Source of the DNA: Deinococcus sp.
GTDB lineage: Bacteria > Deinococcota > Deinococci > Deinococcales > Deinococcaceae
Assembly: GCA_025351205.1 (NCBI GenBank)
Contig: JANXWI010000455.1
Location: 1 to 20,358 of the forward strand
DNA length: 20,358 nucleotides
Direction of reading: 5' to 3'
Part shown: positions 6,285-16,204 of the stretch, in pieces
How positions within the stretch are numbered: the first letter of the stretch is position 1
Layout: each line of letters opens with the position of its first letter
Notes under the pieces: model-generated
The model's database searches: none
What the model was told of the DNA's origin: nothing
What the model saw: only the letters and a program-made list of their open reading frames with translations
Made by a program: the position numbers and the translations under genes

Positions 6285-7381
6285 ACGAACTGCCCGCCCG
6301 ACTGAAACAGTTCGCCGTCGAGGTAGATCTCCCCGCCGCCCGGACCATCCGGATCGCCGCGCAGGTCGCAGATCATGTCCCAGTGCAGCGCCGACTGGTT
6401 CAGGCCGCCGGTTTCCGGGTAGCTTCTGCCCAGTGCCAGATGCACCGTGCCGCCGATCTTCTCGTCGAACAGGATGTTGCGGCTGGGCACCTGGATGCCG
6501 TAGTTGGTGCCGATGCCCAGCTCACCCAGAAAGCGTGCGCCCGCGTCTGTTTCCAGCGAGGCCAGCAGCACGTCCTGGCCCACCTCGGCGCTGGCCGCCA
6601 CCACCCTGCCCGCCCGAAATTCCAGCCGGATGCCCGACACCAGCCGCCCGCCCACACTGGTCGGCAGGCCGTAGTAGATGTGCCCCTCGGCGCTGGTTTC
6701 GAGTGGCCCGGTGAACACCTCGCCGCTGGGCATGTTGCGCTTCCCGTCGGAGTTGGCCCACTCCCGGCCCCCCACGCGCAGGGTCAGGTCGGTTTCCGGC
6801 CCCACAATCCGCACCACGTCGGCGCGGCTCAGGCGCTCTATCAGGCCAGCCTGCCGTTCACGCACCGCCGCCCAGCCCGCTGCCGGGTCGGGCAGGTCGA
6901 GAAACATCGAGCGCGCCACGAAGTCCTGATATGCGCTCAGGGTCATGCCTGCCGCCCGCGCCCCGGCCTCGGTGGGGGAGAGCGTGACGCACCAGCGGCG
7001 CTGGCTTCTGAGCTGCACGGCGGGTGACAGGGTGCGGGCGTGGCGGGCGCGGCGCTCCGGGTCGCTGCCCTGCACGGCGTCCTGCGGCGTCAGGATACGC
7101 AGGGTGGCGTCGGTGTGTTGCATGTCGGCCAGATCGCCCGCGTGCAGGCTGTCCAGCAGTTCGGCGCTGGCATGACGGTAGAAATCGTCCTGCTGGCCCG
7201 GATACTCCAGCCGCAGCACGGGCCGCGCCCCGCGCGTCAGCAGGGCGCGGTGCAGCGCCTCGACCAGTGGCAGGGCCAGCGTGGTGGCCGTGACCTGAAT
7301 TCGTTGCCCCGCCCCCGCGTCCAGGCAGTAGGAGGCCAGCAGGTCGGCGTGTTTCGCGGGGTCGTAGAGTGTGGCGCTCAT
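6281..7381 (-). CDS. M29-family metallo-aminopeptidase (aminopeptidase T type)
   Basis: A 366-residue protein from ATG 7381 (MSATLYDPAKHADLLASYCL); in-frame ATGs at 7390 and 7417 would add 9 or 12 residues but lie outside the usual family start. Family metal-site regions are visible: GEVFTGPLETSAEGH (Glu), FLGELGIGTN (Glu), GTVHLALGRSYPETGG (His) and ALHWDMICDLR (His, Asp). M29 enzymes are cytosolic dimeric peptidases that remove N-terminal residues using two metal ions. The stop overlaps the kinase remnant start. The last ~18 codons occur again at 3771-3827. No clear -10 box was found in front of it. Confidence 0.92.
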   Translation of the reverse strand: MSATLYDPAKHADLLASYCLDAGAGQRIQVTATTLALPLVEALHRALLTRGARPVLRLEYPGQQDDFYRHASAELLDSLHAGDLADMQHTDATLRILTPQDAVQGSDPERRARHARTLSPAVQLRSQRRWCVTLSPTEAGARAAGMTLSAYQDFVARSMFLDLPDPAAGWAAVRERQAGLIERLSRADVVRIVGPETDLTLRVGGREWANSDGKRNMPSGEVFTGPLETSAEGHIYYGLPTSVGGRLVSGIRLEFRAGRVVAASAEVGQDVLLASLETDAGARFLGELGIGTNYGIQVPSRNILFDEKIGGTVHLALGRSYPETGGLNQSALHWDMICDLRGDPDGPGGGEIYLDGELFQSGGQFV

Positions 7382-7606
7382 GCCGGACATTTCAGCACAC
7401 AAACCCGCTCCGGACATGGGCTGATCAGGACACTGTCTGCTCTGGACGCAGCTGAGCCGCCCTCTGTCCGAGATTCCGTGCAGGGCGCGGCCCGTGCCAG
7501 AGCAGACGCCGCAGCATTGTCAGGGGCAGGAAACCGCACCCCCCGGCCCCGCCCTGTAGATAAATGTTTCCCGGACGGCTGCACGGCAGTTCTCACTGTG
7601 TGGGGC

Positions 7607-7612
7607 TAAGAT
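7607..7612 (+). promoter_or_regulatory. -10 box for the exported protein gene
   Basis: TAAGAT ends ten bases before ATG 7623, giving a leader of only a few bases. No convincing -35 is seen. Confidence 0.4.
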
Positions 7613-7622
7613 TTCATTTGGC

Positions 7623-8399
7623 ATGAGGGCTAGGCGCGACATCCTGATTTCGGCCCTTCTGGTGGGCGTTCAAGTGGGCATCCTGCTGCTGCTGCTGGGG
7701 CAGTCCGGCCTGGGCCAGCCGGGCGGAGGTCAGGCGGGCGCGGTGAGCGTTCCCGCCACTCCCCCCGACCTGGGCCTGCGTGCACGCCTGATCGCCCTGC
7801 TGCCTGCTCCGGGCACCACCGCGCAGTTCATGCAGGCGCAGACCCGGCTCTCGGTGATTGATTTTCAGCAGCGGGTGACCCAGTCGGGCGGCGACCTGAA
7901 GGTGCTGGCAAACGTGCTGGGGCAGGCGCAGCAGGGCACCATTCCCAGCTACGACGAGCGGCTGGGCATCACGCAGGCCGAGTTCCAGCGCTACCTGTAT
8001 CTGATCTTCAGCAAGACCCTGGAACCCAGCGGCAGAACCGTGAAGCTCGCCCTGACCCGCGAGGGAAGCAGGCTGAGCTTTGGCGACGCGGGCGGGGTCA
8101 GCATCCTGAAGGGACTGAGCGTCGATCTGAGCAGCGGCGAACTGACCACCGTGGAGGGCTTCAGTGCCCGCCCACGCAGCGTCCAGATCAGTCCGGCCCA
8201 GGACGCCACCGGCATGGGGGCCAGCAGCGGCCTGGCCTGGGACGTGCGCGGCAGCAATCCGCGCAGCCAGAACGCCCTCCAGGGTCACCTCTCGCTGCTC
8301 CAGTACGGCGGCGGGCAGGTGCTGCTCAGCTACAACCGGGTCAGCATCCTGAAAGGGCGCATCAGCGAGGACAACCTGACGCTGATGTACCGCAGGTAG
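7623..8399 (+). CDS. exported or membrane-anchored protein of unknown function
   Basis: A 258-residue protein. MRARRDILISALL begins a positively charged N-terminus followed by one hydrophobic helix (about residues 7-26), then a Gly- and Gln-rich linker, which points to a single-pass anchor or uncleaved signal with the rest outside the membrane. Residues 50-130 look helical (ARLIALLPAPGTTAQFMQAQ, FQRYLYLIFSKTLEP) and 130-258 beta-rich, with repeated SILKG (two copies, near 160 and 242). I do not recognise the family. It is a single-gene unit between the divergent aminopeptidase and the convergent speA. Confidence 0.75.
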   Translation: MRARRDILISALLVGVQVGILLLLLGQSGLGQPGGGQAGAVSVPATPPDLGLRARLIALLPAPGTTAQFMQAQTRLSVIDFQQRVTQSGGDLKVLANVLGQAQQGTIPSYDERLGITQAEFQRYLYLIFSKTLEPSGRTVKLALTREGSRLSFGDAGGVSILKGLSVDLSSGELTTVEGFSARPRSVQISPAQDATGMGASSGLAWDVRGSNPRSQNALQGHLSLLQYGGGQVLLSYNRVSILKGRISEDNLTLMYRR

Positions 8400-8447
8400 A
8401 GGGTCGGCCCTGGAGTGTGGCCCGGTGTCCGGTGAACGTGGCTCTTG

Positions 8448-8519
8448 GACCAGTGCCCATTCTGTGATCAGTGCCAATGCTGTGATCAGTGCCAATGCTG
8501 TGACCAGCGTCCATTCGGG
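8448..8519 (+). repeat. four tandem 18-bp repeats
   Basis: Units at 8448-8465, 8466-8483, 8484-8501 and 8502-8519. The middle two are identical (GATCAGTGCCAATGCTGT) and the outer two are diverged (GACCAG starts). They lie in the ~300-bp gap (8400-8698) between the convergent exported-protein gene and speA. A TTG-started plus frame through them would encode a run of DQC and QCC, with about ten Cys in thirty residues, but it has no good ribosome site. I see no other feature in this gap. Confidence 0.85.
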
Positions 8520-8698
8520 ATCTGCCCTGAGTGTTTTCCGATGAACGGCACCCTCAATTCACCCGAGAATACTGGCCTGGGCAGCAGAAGTGCGGACAGT
8601 CTGCACGGGATGAGCAGAAGTTCAGGACACAGCAAAACAGTGCCCGGTCAACTTGCACCGAGCGCTGCCTGTTTTCTGCTGTCCTGCCGGACGGGCGC

Positions 8699-10642
<1,944 letters not shown>

Positions 10643-10835
10643 TGCAGGCGTCCTCCAGCGGAAGTGTTCTCCAGCCGCAGACCGCTCCAGCACGCTGCCG
10701 GAGCACTACGAATGAAGACTGAGTGGAGATTCGCCGTGCGCGGGTCTGGAGCCTGGAAGTCTGGGCCGAACAAACCGGTCTCTGAACCCAGACAGGCATT
10801 GCTCCCAAAGCCGTGCGAAACCGCTGGCAATGATA
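10643..10835 (-). promoter_or_regulatory. speA upstream region with possible long leader
   Basis: A weak -10-like TATCAT lies at 10835-10830, far from the TTG start, which would give a leader of about 180 bases. Inside it GTCTGGG (10759-10765) can pair with CCCAGAC (10787-10793). The rest of the gap up to the tRNA-Asp terminator (10836-11030) shows no gene. No known riboswitch class is recognised. Confidence 0.25.
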
Positions 10836-11030
10836 CCCCCCCTGCAAGCGGGAAACGTCAGGCAAACACAGATTGCCCCGGGGGCGATTACAGTTTCATT
10901 TTGCGTGGCAGATGCAATCCCGTTCCGTCAGCCTGTCATTGGGCGCAGGAAAGTGCGGCGTTCAACAGGCGCGGTGTTCACCGGGCGCGTGACCCGGTAC
11001 GGGTGGTCCTGCCAGACGAGGCGACACGGC

Positions 11031-11057
11031 AAAAAAAACGGAACCCTGAGGCTCCGT
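11031..11057 (-). terminator. Rho-independent terminator after tRNA-Asp
   Basis: On the minus strand, a perfect 8-bp stem ACGGAGCC / GGTTCCGT (one G-T pair) with a TCAG loop, followed by eight T. It starts 28 bases after the tRNA 3' end. Confidence 0.9.
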
Positions 11058-11084
11058 CTGTTCTCTCTTTCTGTGCTCTTTTCC

Positions 11085-11160
<76 letters not shown>

Positions 11161-11203
11161 AGGCCCAACCGCCAAGGCAACAACGCCCATGACAGCGGCA
11201 TAG

Positions 11204-11232
11204 AGCTTAGCGGGACGCGAAAAGCTTGTCAA
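11204..11232 (-). promoter_or_regulatory. sigma70-type promoter of tRNA-Asp
   Basis: Minus strand: TTGACA at 11232-11227, 17-bp spacer, TAAGCT at 11209-11204, about 44 bases before the mature tRNA. The -35 is a perfect consensus. Confidence 0.85.
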
Positions 11233-11275
11233 GCCGGGAGCCGGGACCGGAAGTGGTGGCCAGAAACGGCGGCGG

Positions 11276-11305
11276 TTGACCCTGCCCGTGACCCCCGCCT
11301 ATACT
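11276..11305 (+). promoter_or_regulatory. sigma70-type promoter of tRNA-Gln
   Basis: TTGACC at 11276-11281, 18-bp spacer, TATACT at 11300-11305, giving a ~77-base 5' leader before the tRNA. It is back-to-back with the tRNA-Asp promoter. Confidence 0.85.
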
Positions 11306-11388
11306 CTGGGCCGCTGCCCCGGTTGCGGGATTTTCTGTATGGAACCCTGGGGTCAGGGCAGTCCGGTACGGGTGGTCAGCAACAGCGG

Positions 11389-11462
<74 letters not shown>

Positions 11463-11472
11463 ACAAGGCTCA

Positions 11473-11494
11473 GCCCGGCAGAGTCATACCGGGC
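11473..11494 (+). terminator. hairpin just after tRNA-Gln
   Basis: GCCCGG pairs with CCGGGC across a ten-base loop, starting ten bases after the tRNA CCA. There is no T tract, so it may be a processing or weak termination structure. Confidence 0.3.
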
Positions 11495-11527
11495 AGGACA
11501 GCTCAGATACGTTCGGGCCACACGCGT

Positions 11528-11570
11528 TCGGGACGGTGTTCTTGCAGATTCTTTGCAGAACCCGTCCCGA
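11528..11570 (+). terminator. long hairpin between tRNA-Gln and hemC
   Basis: TCGGGACGG (11528-11536) pairs perfectly with CCGTCCCGA (11562-11570); after one bulged T, GTTC (11538-11541) pairs with GAAC (11558-11561). The loop holds a near direct repeat of TTGCAGA. It is followed by TGTCTTGACT, only moderately T-rich. It probably terminates tRNA-Gln transcripts, but a regulatory role for hemC is possible. Confidence 0.45.
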
Positions 11571-11689
11571 TGTCTTGACTGAGGTGTCGCCCGGCAGGTT
11601 GAAGGTCATGGGCAACCGTTGCAGTGACCTTGCCGCCGAAGCTGCCGCTGTGCCGGGCAGGCTGGCCTTTCGCTCCTCTCATTTGTGCC

Positions 11690-11695
11690 TATAAT
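11690..11695 (+). promoter_or_regulatory. -10 box of hemC
   Basis: Perfect TATAAT ending ten bases before ATG 11706. Transcription would start at or a few bases before the start codon, and no Shine-Dalgarno sequence is present. It also excludes the in-frame ATG 11694, which overlaps the box. Confidence 0.7.
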
Positions 11696-11705
11696 GCCCC
11701 TCGTT

Positions 11706-12635
11706 ATGCGTTCTATTACCGTCGGCACGCGGGGAAGTACACTCGCCCTCGCGCAAACCCGCTGGGTGGTGGCCCGTCTCAAGGAAGAGTGGCCGGACAC
11801 CGATTTCCGGATCCAGACCATCTCCACCAAGGGCGACAGGTCCAAGGAAAGCCTGCTCAGCATGGCCAAACAGGGTGACAAGGGCTTCTGGATCACCGAG
11901 ATCGAGGACGCACTCCTGGGCAGCCGCATCGACATCGCGGTCCACAGCCTCAAGGACCTGCCCACCCGCCAGCCCGAGGGCCTGGAGGTCGCCTGTATCC
12001 CGCAGCGCGTGGACGCCCGTGACGTGCTGATCGGCAAGGAGGGCATGAAGCGCCTGGCCGGACTGCCGCAGGGGGCCAGGGTAGGTACCTCGAGCGTGCG
12101 GCGCAAGGCGTTTCTGCGGGCCTTTCGCCCTGACCTGAACATTCTGGATCTGCGCGGTAACGTCGATACTCGCCTCGCGGCCCTGAGCAGCGGTGAGTAC
12201 GACGCCATCATCCTGGCGGCGGCGGGCCTGATCCGCATGGAACTGCGCCCGCGCATCGACGAGTTTCTGGAGCCAGGCGTGATGCTCGCGGCCCCCGGCC
12301 AGGGCGCTCTGGCCCTGGAGACCCGCAGCGACGACGACCTGAGCGTGGAGGTGGCCTACGCCATTCATGACCGGGCCACCGATGACCGCGTGACCGCCGA
12401 GCGCGAATTTCTGGCAGGTCTGGGGGCGGGCTGTATGGCCCCGGTGGGTGCCCACGCCACCATCAAGGGCGGCGTTCTGACGCTGGAGGGCTGGGTGGCT
12501 GCCCTCGACGGCTCGCAGGTGATCCGGGCCACCACCGCTGGCGACGTGGCCGAGTGTGCCGACCTGGGTGCGGAACTGGCGCAGGACATGTTGGACCAGG
12601 GCGCGTCGGCGCTGATCGAGGCCGCGCGGGTCTGA
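11706..12635 (+). CDS. hemC: porphobilinogen deaminase (hydroxymethylbilane synthase)
   Basis: A 309-residue cytosolic enzyme that joins four porphobilinogen units into hydroxymethylbilane in heme/tetrapyrrole synthesis. Motifs in order: ITVGTRGSTLALAQ at the N-terminus, TKGD, DKGFWITEIEDALL, DIAVHSLKDLPT (catalytic Asp region), VGTSSVRRKAFL, LRGNVDTRLAAL, AAPGQGALALE, and LGAGCMAPVGAHA with Cys243, which holds the dipyrromethane cofactor. The start at 11706 matches the family N-terminus and follows TATAAT. It stands alone; a hairpin separates it from a convergent gene. Confidence 0.97.
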   Translation: MRSITVGTRGSTLALAQTRWVVARLKEEWPDTDFRIQTISTKGDRSKESLLSMAKQGDKGFWITEIEDALLGSRIDIAVHSLKDLPTRQPEGLEVACIPQRVDARDVLIGKEGMKRLAGLPQGARVGTSSVRRKAFLRAFRPDLNILDLRGNVDTRLAALSSGEYDAIILAAAGLIRMELRPRIDEFLEPGVMLAAPGQGALALETRSDDDLSVEVAYAIHDRATDDRVTAEREFLAGLGAGCMAPVGAHATIKGGVLTLEGWVAALDGSQVIRATTAGDVAECADLGAELAQDMLDQGASALIEAARV

Positions 12636-12652
12636 TCGGCAGTTCACGACGA

Positions 12653-12685
12653 GGGGGCCGGAACACGCTGACTGCTCCGGCCCCC
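12653..12685 (+). terminator. strong hairpin between convergent hemC and the monooxygenase gene
   Basis: GGGGGCCGGA (12653-12662) pairs over all ten bases with TCCGGCCCCC (12676-12685). There is no T run on either side, so if it terminates it may do so weakly and in both directions. Confidence 0.6.
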
Positions 12686-12698
12686 CTGATTATCCGCC

Positions 12699-13001
12699 CT
12701 ACAGCATCGGCATCGCGTCGCCCGCCTCGTAAGCGGTCACGCTCAGCTCCTGGCCGCCCAATCCCATCAGCGCCTCCACGGCTGGTCCGATGTGCGGCAG
12801 GGCCAGGTGGGTCTGCATGTCGGCCAGGGTGGCCCAGGTTTCGACCAGCGAAAAGCGGCCCGGCACCTCGAGGTCGTGCGACACCCGGTAGTCGAGGCAG
12901 CCCTGCTCGCTGCGGGTCTGGGCCGCCAGTCCGGCGAGCATCTGCGAGACCTGTTCGGTGTGCTGGGCAGGAACGGTGACGTAGCCAAGAGAAATAATCA
13001 T
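12699..13001 (-). CDS. ABM-family (antibiotic biosynthesis monooxygenase-like) small protein
   Basis: A 100-residue protein starting at ATG 13001 (MIISLGYVTVPAQHTEQ), chosen because GGAGGG lies six bases upstream; the longer frame to 13025 lacks this. The sequence has the ferredoxin-like ABM pattern: an N-terminal strand with V-V spacing, a helix rich in Gln and Ala, EQGCLDYRVSHDLEVPGRFSLVETW, then a helix with HLALPHIGPAVEAL. Such proteins, like YgiN, are small dimers that act on quinones, aromatic or polyketide substrates, or heme. The substrate is not predictable. It is convergent with hemC and divergent from ade. Confidence 0.85.
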   Translation of the reverse strand: MIISLGYVTVPAQHTEQVSQMLAGLAAQTRSEQGCLDYRVSHDLEVPGRFSLVETWATLADMQTHLALPHIGPAVEALMGLGGQELSVTAYEAGDAMPML

Positions 13002-13051
13002 GGTGGACCCTCCGGTTGGACGCAACTGAATTTGACTTCAGCGCCAGTCTA

Positions 13052-13096
13052 CTTCACCCCGGCTTGTTTCACTCTGGCCTGTTTCACCCTGGTCTG
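13052..13096 (+). repeat. three tandem 15-bp repeats upstream of ade
   Basis: CTTCACCCCGGCTTG (13052-13066), TTTCACTCTGGCCTG (13067-13081) and TTTCACCCTGGTCTG (13082-13096), in the gap between the divergent ABM and adenine deaminase genes. They sit just upstream of the ade -10 box and could be binding sites. On the minus strand a -10-like TAGACT (13051-13046) abuts them. Confidence 0.75.
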
Positions 13097-13107
13097 CGCC
13101 CGGGCGT

Positions 13108-13113
13108 TAGCAT
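13108..13113 (+). promoter_or_regulatory. -10 box of ade (leaderless type)
   Basis: TAGCAT five bases before ATG 13119. No -35 match is clear; the tandem repeats occupy that position. Confidence 0.45.
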
Positions 13114-13118
13114 CCGCT

Positions 13119-14864
<1,746 letters not shown>

Positions 14865-14937
14865 AGAGAGGACGCGAAACGATGCAGGAAATAACCATGA
14901 TTCTCTCAGGCTGCTCTGCCTGTTCACCCCCTCCCAA

Positions 14938-14999
14938 CCTCCCCCCTCAAGGGGGAGGGGCTAAAGGCCCAGCGGAGAGGGTTTAACCAAGCCAAAGCT
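14938..14999 (+). repeat. hairpin repeat element, copy 1 (downstream of ade)
   Basis: CCTCCCCC (14938-14945) pairs with GGGGGAGG (14951-14958); then come CTAAAG and the 13-mer CCAAGCCAAAGCT (14987-14999). The same order (GC hairpin, CTAAAG, identical 13-mer) recurs at 15273-15355. It may terminate ade. The rest of the ~500-base gap (14865-15366) holds only short frames I cannot support. Confidence 0.6.
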
Positions 15000-15272
15000 T
15001 TGTGTCGAAAACTGGTCGTCAGAATATACTGGCAGTCCTGAAAAGCAGCCTACGCACAGCCTTCGGCGGATCAAAGACGGCGGGCAAGCGTCGTCAACGG
15101 CGCTGTTCTGCCCAAGAACGCCCAGGCAGTTCCGTGACCAGGCCGAAGCCCGAACTATTCCAGCATTACGAAGCGGATTTCCGCCTTCCAGATGGATGAA
15201 ACCAGGGTCAATACCCCGAGAGATGAGCCGACGTGCCTTGCCAGTAGCGCAGCGCTTGACGATCTTCTAAGC

Positions 15273-15355
15273 CCCCCCTGCCCCTCTGGGGTAAGGGGCT
15301 GGGGGGTGGGGAAAGGAAAACGCCTAAAGCCAGGGCCACGGGCCAAGCCAAAGCT
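15273..15355 (+). repeat. hairpin repeat element, copy 2 (upstream of ferredoxin)
   Basis: CCCCCC and GCCCCT (15273-15285, one T-T mismatch between) pair with AGGGGC and GGGGGG (15294-15306); then CTAAAG (15324-15329) and CCAAGCCAAAGCT (15343-15355). The last T is the first base of the ferredoxin -10 box. It is diverged from copy 1 but has the same plan and orientation. Confidence 0.6.
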
Positions 15356-15360
15356 ATACT
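15355..15360 (+). promoter_or_regulatory. -10 box of the ferredoxin gene (leaderless type)
   Basis: TATACT followed by six C and then ATG 15367. It directly follows the repeat element. Confidence 0.6.
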
Positions 15361-15366
15361 CCCCCC

Positions 15367-15714
15367 ATGCCCACCCTCACCGTCACCGGCTTCCCCGCCA
15401 TCCAGGCCCACGAAGGCGAACGCCTGATCCTCGCGCTGGAACGCGGCGGCACCGGCATCCTGCACCGCTGCGGCGGCGTGGCCCGCTGCACCACCTGCCG
15501 GGTCCAGTTCACGGCGGGCGAGGCGCAGGCCATGACCCGCGCCGAGCAGGACAAGTTGACCGAGAAGGAGCTGCTGGGCCAGGCGCGACTGTCGTGCCAG
15601 ATGCTGTGCCAGTACGACATGACCCTGACGGTACTTCAGACCGAGGCCAGCAGCGGCCTGGAAGCGGGCAAGACTCCGGCGGCGCAGATCGAGCCGGAAC
15701 CCGAGTGGGTCTGA
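15367..15714 (+). CDS. 2Fe-2S plant-type ferredoxin
   Basis: A 115-residue protein. Cysteines C35, C41, C44 and C77 have the plant-type spacing CX5CX2C...C (HRCGGVARCTTCRV, then RLSCQM), so it should carry a [2Fe-2S] cluster and move electrons in the cytoplasm. The N-terminal strand LTVTGFPAIQAHEGERL is the normal beta-grasp start. The C-terminal ~25 residues (QTEASSGLEAGKTPAAQIEPEPEWV) are a flexible acidic tail. The partner reductase or oxygenase is not next to it. The gene converges on the coiled-coil gene with 25 bp between stops. Confidence 0.92.
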   Translation: MPTLTVTGFPAIQAHEGERLILALERGGTGILHRCGGVARCTTCRVQFTAGEAQAMTRAEQDKLTEKELLGQARLSCQMLCQYDMTLTVLQTEASSGLEAGKTPAAQIEPEPEWV

Positions 15715-15739
15715 GCCGCCTGAATGTGAAGGCCAGCGC

Positions 15740-16141
15740 TCAGCTCCCCTTCTGCATCAGCACCAGACTCACCACTTCTTTGACCTCGGCCAGCGCCTGA
15801 AGTTGCTCCGGGTCGAGGTCGCCCGCCTTGGCCAGCGCCTCGGCCTTCTTCTTGTCGATGCTGGCGACCTCCAGTGTGGCCGCGTCACCGAACACCTCGC
15901 GGAAGCGGGCCACGGGATATTCCAGCCGCCGTGAGCGTTTCAGCGCGGCCCGGTAGATGTCGGTCTCGGCGCTCTGGCCGCCGAGCAGCGCGGCCTTGAT
16001 CACGGCTCCCAGTTCCTCGCGCTCGGCCTCCAGCCCCTGGATGGTGTCGCGCAGGGTCGCGTAGCGGTCAAACAGCTCGTGCAGGCCGGGCGGCTCGGTG
16101 TGCGGGTCTGTGTCCGCAGCGTGTGAAGGGTGGCTGTCCAT
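15740..16141 (-). CDS. small coiled-coil protein, function unknown
   Basis: A 133-residue protein with a His/Pro-rich N-terminus (MDSHPSHAADTDPHTEPPG), a predicted coiled coil at about 18-48 (heptad-like RYATLRDTIQGLEAEREELGAV), a basic stretch YRAALKRSRRLEYPVARF and a helical C-terminus rich in Ala, Glu and Lys. ATG 16141 is chosen because TAGACT lies six bases upstream; the GTG at 16147 would fall inside that spacer. It is divergent from the carbonic anhydrase gene with 63 bases between starts. No family recognised. Confidence 0.75.
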   Translation of the reverse strand: MDSHPSHAADTDPHTEPPGLHELFDRYATLRDTIQGLEAEREELGAVIKAALLGGQSAETDIYRAALKRSRRLEYPVARFREVFGDAATLEVASIDKKKAEALAKAGDLDPEQLQALAEVKEVVSLVLMQKGS

Positions 16142-16147
16142 GCCCAC

Positions 16148-16153
16148 AGTCTA
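16148..16153 (-). promoter_or_regulatory. -10 box of the coiled-coil gene (leaderless type)
   Basis: TAGACT on the minus strand, six bases before ATG 16141. Confidence 0.5.
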
Positions 16154-16192
16154 TGTCCAGCCCCCCCGGCACCGTATTCGCGCCGCGCCCCG

Positions 16193-16198
16193 TACAAT
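16193..16198 (+). promoter_or_regulatory. -10 box of the carbonic anhydrase gene (leaderless type)
   Basis: TACAAT six bases before ATG 16205; 39 bp from the divergent -10 box of the coiled-coil gene. Confidence 0.55.
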
Positions 16199-16204
16199 CG
16201 CTCA

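Noticed and set aside
6281..7417. Longer aminopeptidase start at 7417
   Set aside because: The extra residues MSGAGLCAEMSG are outside the usual family start, and no ribosome site or -10 box supports them.
7614..8495. 293-codon minus frame opposite the exported protein
   Set aside because: No recognisable motif or start signal. The plus-strand gene has a signal anchor and a -10 box. Its N-terminus comes from the 18-bp repeats.
8448..8519. Short tandem array as a CRISPR
   Set aside because: Units are head to tail with no spacers, and no cas genes are present in the window.
12792..13118. Extension of adenine deaminase upstream of ATG 13119
   Set aside because: The extra 109 codons are antisense to the ABM gene and pass through the 15-bp repeats and the -10 box; the family starts near 13119-13146.
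15002..15199. 65-codon frame in the gap between ade and ferredoxin
   Set aside because: Basic, with no ribosome site or -10 box at its start and no recognised family; it lies between two repeat elements. I could not support it.
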